DNA of 19,018 bases from Pseudomonadota bacterium (GTDB lineage: Bacteria > Pseudomonadota > Alphaproteobacteria > Rhizobiales > Hyphomicrobiaceae). Location: the NCBI GenBank assembly GCA_023387235.1, contig JAEWIJ010000033.1, positions 1 through 19,018 on the forward strand, in the 5' to 3' direction. The position numbers and the translations under genes were made by a program. Of the stretch, positions 15,789 through 19,018 are shown in pieces; position 1 is the first letter of the stretch; each line of letters begins with the position of its first letter. The notes beneath the pieces were generated by a model. It saw only the letters and a list, made by a program, of their open reading frames with translations, had not been told where the DNA came from and did not search any database.

Positions 15789-16532
15789 CTACTTCAGCAG
15801 CGCCATCAGTCCCGCCGCAACGAGCAGCAGCAGTGCGGCGCGCCGGTAGTTCTGCCGCGGCAGGACTTTGAACAGCCGGCTCCCCGCCCACAAGCCGGCC
15901 AAGTACGGCAGGCTCAGCAGCGCACCGAGCACCAGGATCGTCGGGGTGACAATGCCGGCAATGGCGAGGAACAGGAGCCCGAGAAGAATGAGCCCTGACA
16001 CGGCGGCAATGATATTGGCGCGCTGGATCGCAGCCTCCACGGGCGCTGCAATGAAGTAGGCCACGGCAGGCGGCCCGCCCTGTCCTGCCGCGCCACCGAT
16101 GATGCCGCTCAAGGCGCCGAAGGCCGTGCTCACGTAGGCCGTGCGGCGGCCTCGATAAACCCAACCCGTCGCGAGGACGGCCGCGGCGGCAAGCGTGCTC
16201 GCACCGACCGCGCGTCGGATGAGAGACGGATCGCTCACGGCGAGAAAGTACGTGCCGGCGGGCAACCCGAGCAGAAGGCCGAGCAGAAAGGGCGCGCACT
16301 CCTGCCGGTCGGCGAGAGGGATTGCCTGCCGCACGACCGAGGCTTGTCCGACGGCGGCGATAACCATAGCGACCGCGATCGCGTGAGCTGGCGCAAAAAG
16401 GAAGCTCAGCAGCGGCACCATCAACAGGTTGCCACCGAAGCCCGAATAGCCGTGCACGATGCCCGACAGGAGGGCGATAGCGGCCGCGACAAGCGCATCG
16501 GACCAACCTATGAGCCCACCGAACGTGCTCAC
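15789..16532 (-). CDS. TauE/SafE-family membrane permease
   Basis: A 247-aa integral membrane protein, almost entirely hydrophobic, with about eight predicted spans in two similar halves. The first half shows LSGIVHGYSGFGGNLLMVPLL in family style and the second SGIIGGAAGQGGPPAVAYF; this paired Gly-rich repeat is the TauE/SafE (DUF81) signature. Members export or import sulphite, sulphoacetate or other small anions, and many have unknown cargo. The start is GTG at 16532 with a weak AGGTG ahead; no in-frame ATG gives a better N-terminus. It may be co-transcribed with the downstream tartrate/D-malate-type dehydrogenase, which would hint at an organic-acid cargo, but this is inference from order alone. 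It is divergent from obgE. Confidence 0.88.
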   Translation of the reverse strand: MSTFGGLIGWSDALVAAAIALLSGIVHGYSGFGGNLLMVPLLSFLFAPAHAIAVAMVIAAVGQASVVRQAIPLADRQECAPFLLGLLLGLPAGTYFLAVSDPSLIRRAVGASTLAAAAVLATGWVYRGRRTAYVSTAFGALSGIIGGAAGQGGPPAVAYFIAAPVEAAIQRANIIAAVSGLILLGLLFLAIAGIVTPTILVLGALLSLPYLAGLWAGSRLFKVLPRQNYRRAALLLLVAAGLMALLK

Positions 16533-16587
16533 CGCACCTGTGTCCGTGCAAAATGGCTAATGGGAGATGGGTGTAACCACGCGAGAA

Positions 16588-16616
16588 CTTGGAGATTGGT
16601 GGCCTGCAGCCTACAT
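16588..16616 (+). promoter_or_regulatory. Candidate promoter for obgE
   Basis: CTTGGA (16588-16593) is followed after 17 bases by CTACAT (16611-16616), close to the alphaproteobacterial housekeeping consensus. It lies in the 174-bp divergent gap before obgE and would give a leader of about 85 nt. Confidence 0.48.
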
Positions 16617-16706
16617 AAACCACAGACTGCGCGCCATCGACATTGTGCCTGACTAGCGATACCACAGCCGCAGGCTGCGCCAGCCCCATTCCCGAAAGCC
16701 CGTCTC

Positions 16707-17774
16707 ATGAAGTTCCTCGACCAGGCCAAGATCTATGTCAGCTCCGGCAACGGCGGCGCGGGCTGCGTCAGCTTCCGGCGCGAGAAGTTCATCGAGTACG
16801 GCGGCCCCGAGGGCGGCGATGGCGGCAAGGGCGGCGACGTGTGGGCGGAGTGCGTCGAGAACCTGAATACGCTGATCGACTTCCGCTACCAGCAGCACTT
16901 CAAGGCCAAGAACGGCATTCCCGGCATGGGCCGCAACCGCACCGGCCCGAGCGGCGACGACTGCATCATCAAGGTACCGCCGGGCACCGAGATCCTCGCC
17001 GAGGACAACGAGACGCTCATCGCCGACATGACCGAGCCCGGCCAGCGCGCCCTCATCGCGCGTGGCGGTAACGGCGGCTTCGGCAATGCATACTTCAAGT
17101 CATCCACCAACCAGTCTCCGCGCCACGCCAACCCAGGTCAGCCCGGCGAGGAACTGACCCTCTGGCTGCGCCTGAAGCTCATCGCCGATGCCGGCCTCGT
17201 CGGATTGCCGAACGCGGGAAAGTCGACCTTCCTCGCCGCCGTCTCGCGCGCCAAGCCGAAGATCGCCGACTATCCCTTCACGACGCTGCATCCGAACCTC
17301 GGCGTCGTCCGTGCGGGCGAAGTGGATTTCGTGCTGGCCGACATACCGGGCCTCATCGAGGGGGCGCACGAAGGCGCCGGCCTCGGCACGCGCTTCCTCG
17401 GTCATGTCGAGCGCTGCCGCGCCTTGCTCCATCTCGTCGATGCCACGCAGGAGGATGTCGCGGCCGCCTACAAGACCGTGCGCGCCGAGCTGAAAGCCTA
17501 CGGCGGCGGCCTCGCGCGCAAGAAGGAACTCGTCGCGCTGACGAAATGCGATGCGCTCACCGAGGACGTCATTGCCGAGAAGGCCGCCGAGCTTCAGCGC
17601 GCGGCACGCAAGAAGCCGCTCCAAATCTCGGCCGTCTCGGGCCAGGGTATGAAAGAGGCGCTATTCGCGCTCGCGCGTGAGGTCGATCGCGGCCGTGCTG
17701 CGGAAAAGGCGGCCGAGCGCGAAGCCGCCGGCGTCAGCGATCCGCCTTACGATCCTCTTCGAAGAGGCGTGTGA
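16707..17774 (+). CDS. obgE: Obg-family GTPase ObgE/CgtA
   Basis: Obg is an essential GTPase that binds the 50S ribosomal subunit and links ribosome maturation to growth and stress. The 355-aa protein begins with the glycine-rich Obg fold (residues 1-158), including SSGNGGAGCVSFRREKF, GGPEGGDGGKGGDVW and ARGGNGGFGNA. The GTPase domain has G1 GLPNAGKST (166-174), switch region YPFTTLHPNLGVV, G3 DIPGLIEGA (from D212), G4 as TKCD (279-282, where NKxD is common) and G5 SAVSG (308-312). The C-terminal tail is short and charged. All GTP-binding elements are present. Ribosomal protein genes rplU and rpmA, often upstream of obg, are not here; instead obgE is divergent from a permease gene and followed after 25 bp by an M20 peptidase gene. 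Confidence 0.97.
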   Translation: MKFLDQAKIYVSSGNGGAGCVSFRREKFIEYGGPEGGDGGKGGDVWAECVENLNTLIDFRYQQHFKAKNGIPGMGRNRTGPSGDDCIIKVPPGTEILAEDNETLIADMTEPGQRALIARGGNGGFGNAYFKSSTNQSPRHANPGQPGEELTLWLRLKLIADAGLVGLPNAGKSTFLAAVSRAKPKIADYPFTTLHPNLGVVRAGEVDFVLADIPGLIEGAHEGAGLGTRFLGHVERCRALLHLVDATQEDVAAAYKTVRAELKAYGGGLARKKELVALTKCDALTEDVIAEKAAELQRAARKKPLQISAVSGQGMKEALFALAREVDRGRAAEKAAEREAAGVSDPPYDPLRRGV

Positions 17775-17799
17775 CATCCAGCCGAAGGCCCTTCAGTCC

Positions 17800-18948
17800 A
17801 TGCGCGATCTCACGCCCAAAGCCTTGCTCGCCGCCGTCAATGCCTGGGTCGAGATCGAGAGCCCGACGCAGGACGCGGAAGCCGTCAATCGCGTCTCCGA
17901 TCACGCGGAGAAGCTGCTGCGCGCGATCGGTGCCAGCATCGAGCGCATTCCCGGCGCGAACGGCATCGGCGACATTCTGATCGGCCGCGTGCCCGGCTCG
18001 GCGAATGGTCCGGGCATCCTCCTGCTCGGGCACATGGACACAGTCCATCCCGTCGGCACGCTCGCGGGCCCGCTCCCCATGCGCGTCGAGGGCGACCGTG
18101 CGTACGGCCCCGGCATCTACGACATGAAGGGCGGCAACGCGATCGCCTTCTCGGCGCTCGCGCACCTGCACGCGACCGGGCGGCGCCCGCTTCTTCCCGT
18201 CACCGTCTTGATGATCCCCGACGAGGAGATCGGCAGTCCGTTCTCGCGTCCGCACATCGAGGCAGAAGCGAAGAAGCACGCGGTCGTCCTCGTCGTCGAG
18301 CCGTCCGGCGATTTCGGGCGCATCACGATCGCGCGGCACGGCATTGCGCGCTATCACCTCAAGACGACCGGCGTGCCAGCGCACGCGGGCGCCTATCACG
18401 CCAAGGGCCGCAGTGCGATCCGCGAGATGGCGCGGCAGATCCTCGATATCGAGGCCATGACGGACTACGTGCGCAACGTCACGCTCAATGTCGGCATCGT
18501 GAGCGGCGGCACGCACGAGAACATGGTGCCGCTCCATGCCGAGGCGATCGTCTACTGCCTCGTGCCACTGCCGGAACACGAAGCCGAGGTGCGGGCGAAA
18601 CTGCTCGCGCTGAAGAGCTACGATCCGGACGTAAAGCTCGAGGTGACGCCGGGCCTCTATCGTCCCTCGTTCGTGAAATCGCCCGCCATCCAGAAGCTCT
18701 ACGACCATACGGCTGCACTTGCGCGCGAGATCGGATTCGAGGTGATGGGCGAGCGCGTGGCTGGCGGCGGCAGCGACGGCAATTTCACCGGCGCGCTCGG
18801 CGTGCCGACGCTCGACGGCCTCGGCGTACTCGGCGACGGCCCGCACACGCACCAGGAATACCTGCTCGTGTCACACCTCGTGCCGCGCACGAAGCTGCTC
18901 GTGCGTCTGTTCGAGACGCTCGATGCCTCGTTCGGCGCAGGGCGTTGA
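17800..18948 (+). CDS. M20-family zinc peptidase, carboxypeptidase G2-like
   Basis: M20 enzymes of this branch cleave C-terminal glutamate or similar residues from small amide substrates. The ATG at 17800 (382 aa) has GAAGG (17784-17788) ahead; a longer open frame starts at 17677 but lies inside obgE. Expected di-zinc residues are all present: H78 and D80 (GHMDTVHP), D108 (GIYDMKGG), E142 and E143 (PDEEIGS), E167 (VEPSG) and H349 (GPHTHQEYL). The dimerisation domain starts near the GIARYHLKTTG strand and contains GVPAHAGAYH. No signal peptide is seen, so it is probably cytoplasmic, unlike secreted carboxypeptidase G2. The natural substrate (folyl- or other glutamyl amides, or peptides) is unknown. 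The 25-bp gap after obgE suggests one operon. Confidence 0.9.
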   Translation: MRDLTPKALLAAVNAWVEIESPTQDAEAVNRVSDHAEKLLRAIGASIERIPGANGIGDILIGRVPGSANGPGILLLGHMDTVHPVGTLAGPLPMRVEGDRAYGPGIYDMKGGNAIAFSALAHLHATGRRPLLPVTVLMIPDEEIGSPFSRPHIEAEAKKHAVVLVVEPSGDFGRITIARHGIARYHLKTTGVPAHAGAYHAKGRSAIREMARQILDIEAMTDYVRNVTLNVGIVSGGTHENMVPLHAEAIVYCLVPLPEHEAEVRAKLLALKSYDPDVKLEVTPGLYRPSFVKSPAIQKLYDHTAALAREIGFEVMGERVAGGGSDGNFTGALGVPTLDGLGVLGDGPHTHQEYLLVSHLVPRTKLLVRLFETLDASFGAGR

Positions 18949-18978
18949 GTTCATCACGACGCGAATCCCCCTCCCCCA

Positions 18979-19003
18979 GCGCCGAAGGCGCGCCCGCGCG
19001 GGC
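18979..19003. repeat. Short GC-rich palindromes after the peptidase gene
   Basis: GCGCC-GAA-GGCGC (18979-18991) is followed directly by the self-complementary GCCCGCGCGGGC (18992-19003), after a C-rich stretch at 18967-18977. There is no T tract, so a classical terminator is not supported; it may be part of a dispersed palindromic repeat cut by the window end. Confidence 0.45.
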
Positions 19004-19018
19004 CGGGGGGGGGGGGGG

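Noticed and set aside
17677..17799. Upstream start for the M20 peptidase within obgE
   Set aside because: The extra 41 residues are an out-of-frame reading of the obgE tail; the ATG at 17800 has a ribosome binding site and gives the usual length.

Overview
The window looks like an ordinary chromosomal stretch of a high-GC alphaproteobacterium. The order Hyphomicrobiales (Rhizobiales) is most likely, judging from protein style, the order MurU-like gene > addB > addA > trxA, and promoters of the CTTGAC-N17-CTAnnT type. Placement below class level is inference. The last 14 bases are a pure G run at the end of a fragment, which suggests a contig edge with a sequencing artefact. I found no prophage, insertion sequence, CRISPR array, tRNA or rRNA.

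Region 1 (1-7518, plus strand) is a recombinational repair and redox block. It holds the 3' end of a MurU-like nucleotidyltransferase, then addB and addA, joined by start/stop overlaps that imply translational coupling. AddAB is the helicase-nuclease that processes double-strand breaks for RecA. Next comes trxA (thioredoxin), with its own promoter-like sequence, a good ribosome binding site and a strong hairpin terminator.

Region 2 (7537-10857, minus strand) holds, in transcription order, a family 4-like uracil-DNA glycosylase overlapping a nitroreductase by 4 bp, a stand-alone GyrI-like effector-binding protein, and a DUF1194 von Willebrand-type secreted protein. The GyrI-like gene has its own AT-rich promoter-like region containing a perfect 6-3-6 inverted repeat, the most operator-like site in the window.

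Region 3 (11004-14604) starts with ETF-ubiquinone oxidoreductase, divergent from the glycosylase. Converging on it with a 16-bp tail overlap is an exported glycerophosphodiester phosphodiesterase. Then come a small secreted eight-cysteine protein and a poorly supported 72-codon ORF in a roughly 500-bp low-density stretch.

Region 4 (14605-16532, minus strand) pairs a tartrate/D-malate-type dehydrogenase with a TauE/SafE-family permease. Region 5 (16707-18948, plus strand) is obgE followed after 25 bp by an M20 zinc peptidase of the carboxypeptidase G2 type.

Most of the window is housekeeping, and I see no convincing new multi-gene system. The points most worth a second look are the palindrome in front of the GyrI-like gene, the glycosylase lacking two of the usual cluster cysteines and carrying a hexanucleotide-repeat linker, and the small cysteine-rich exported protein with a possible SD-occluding stem.
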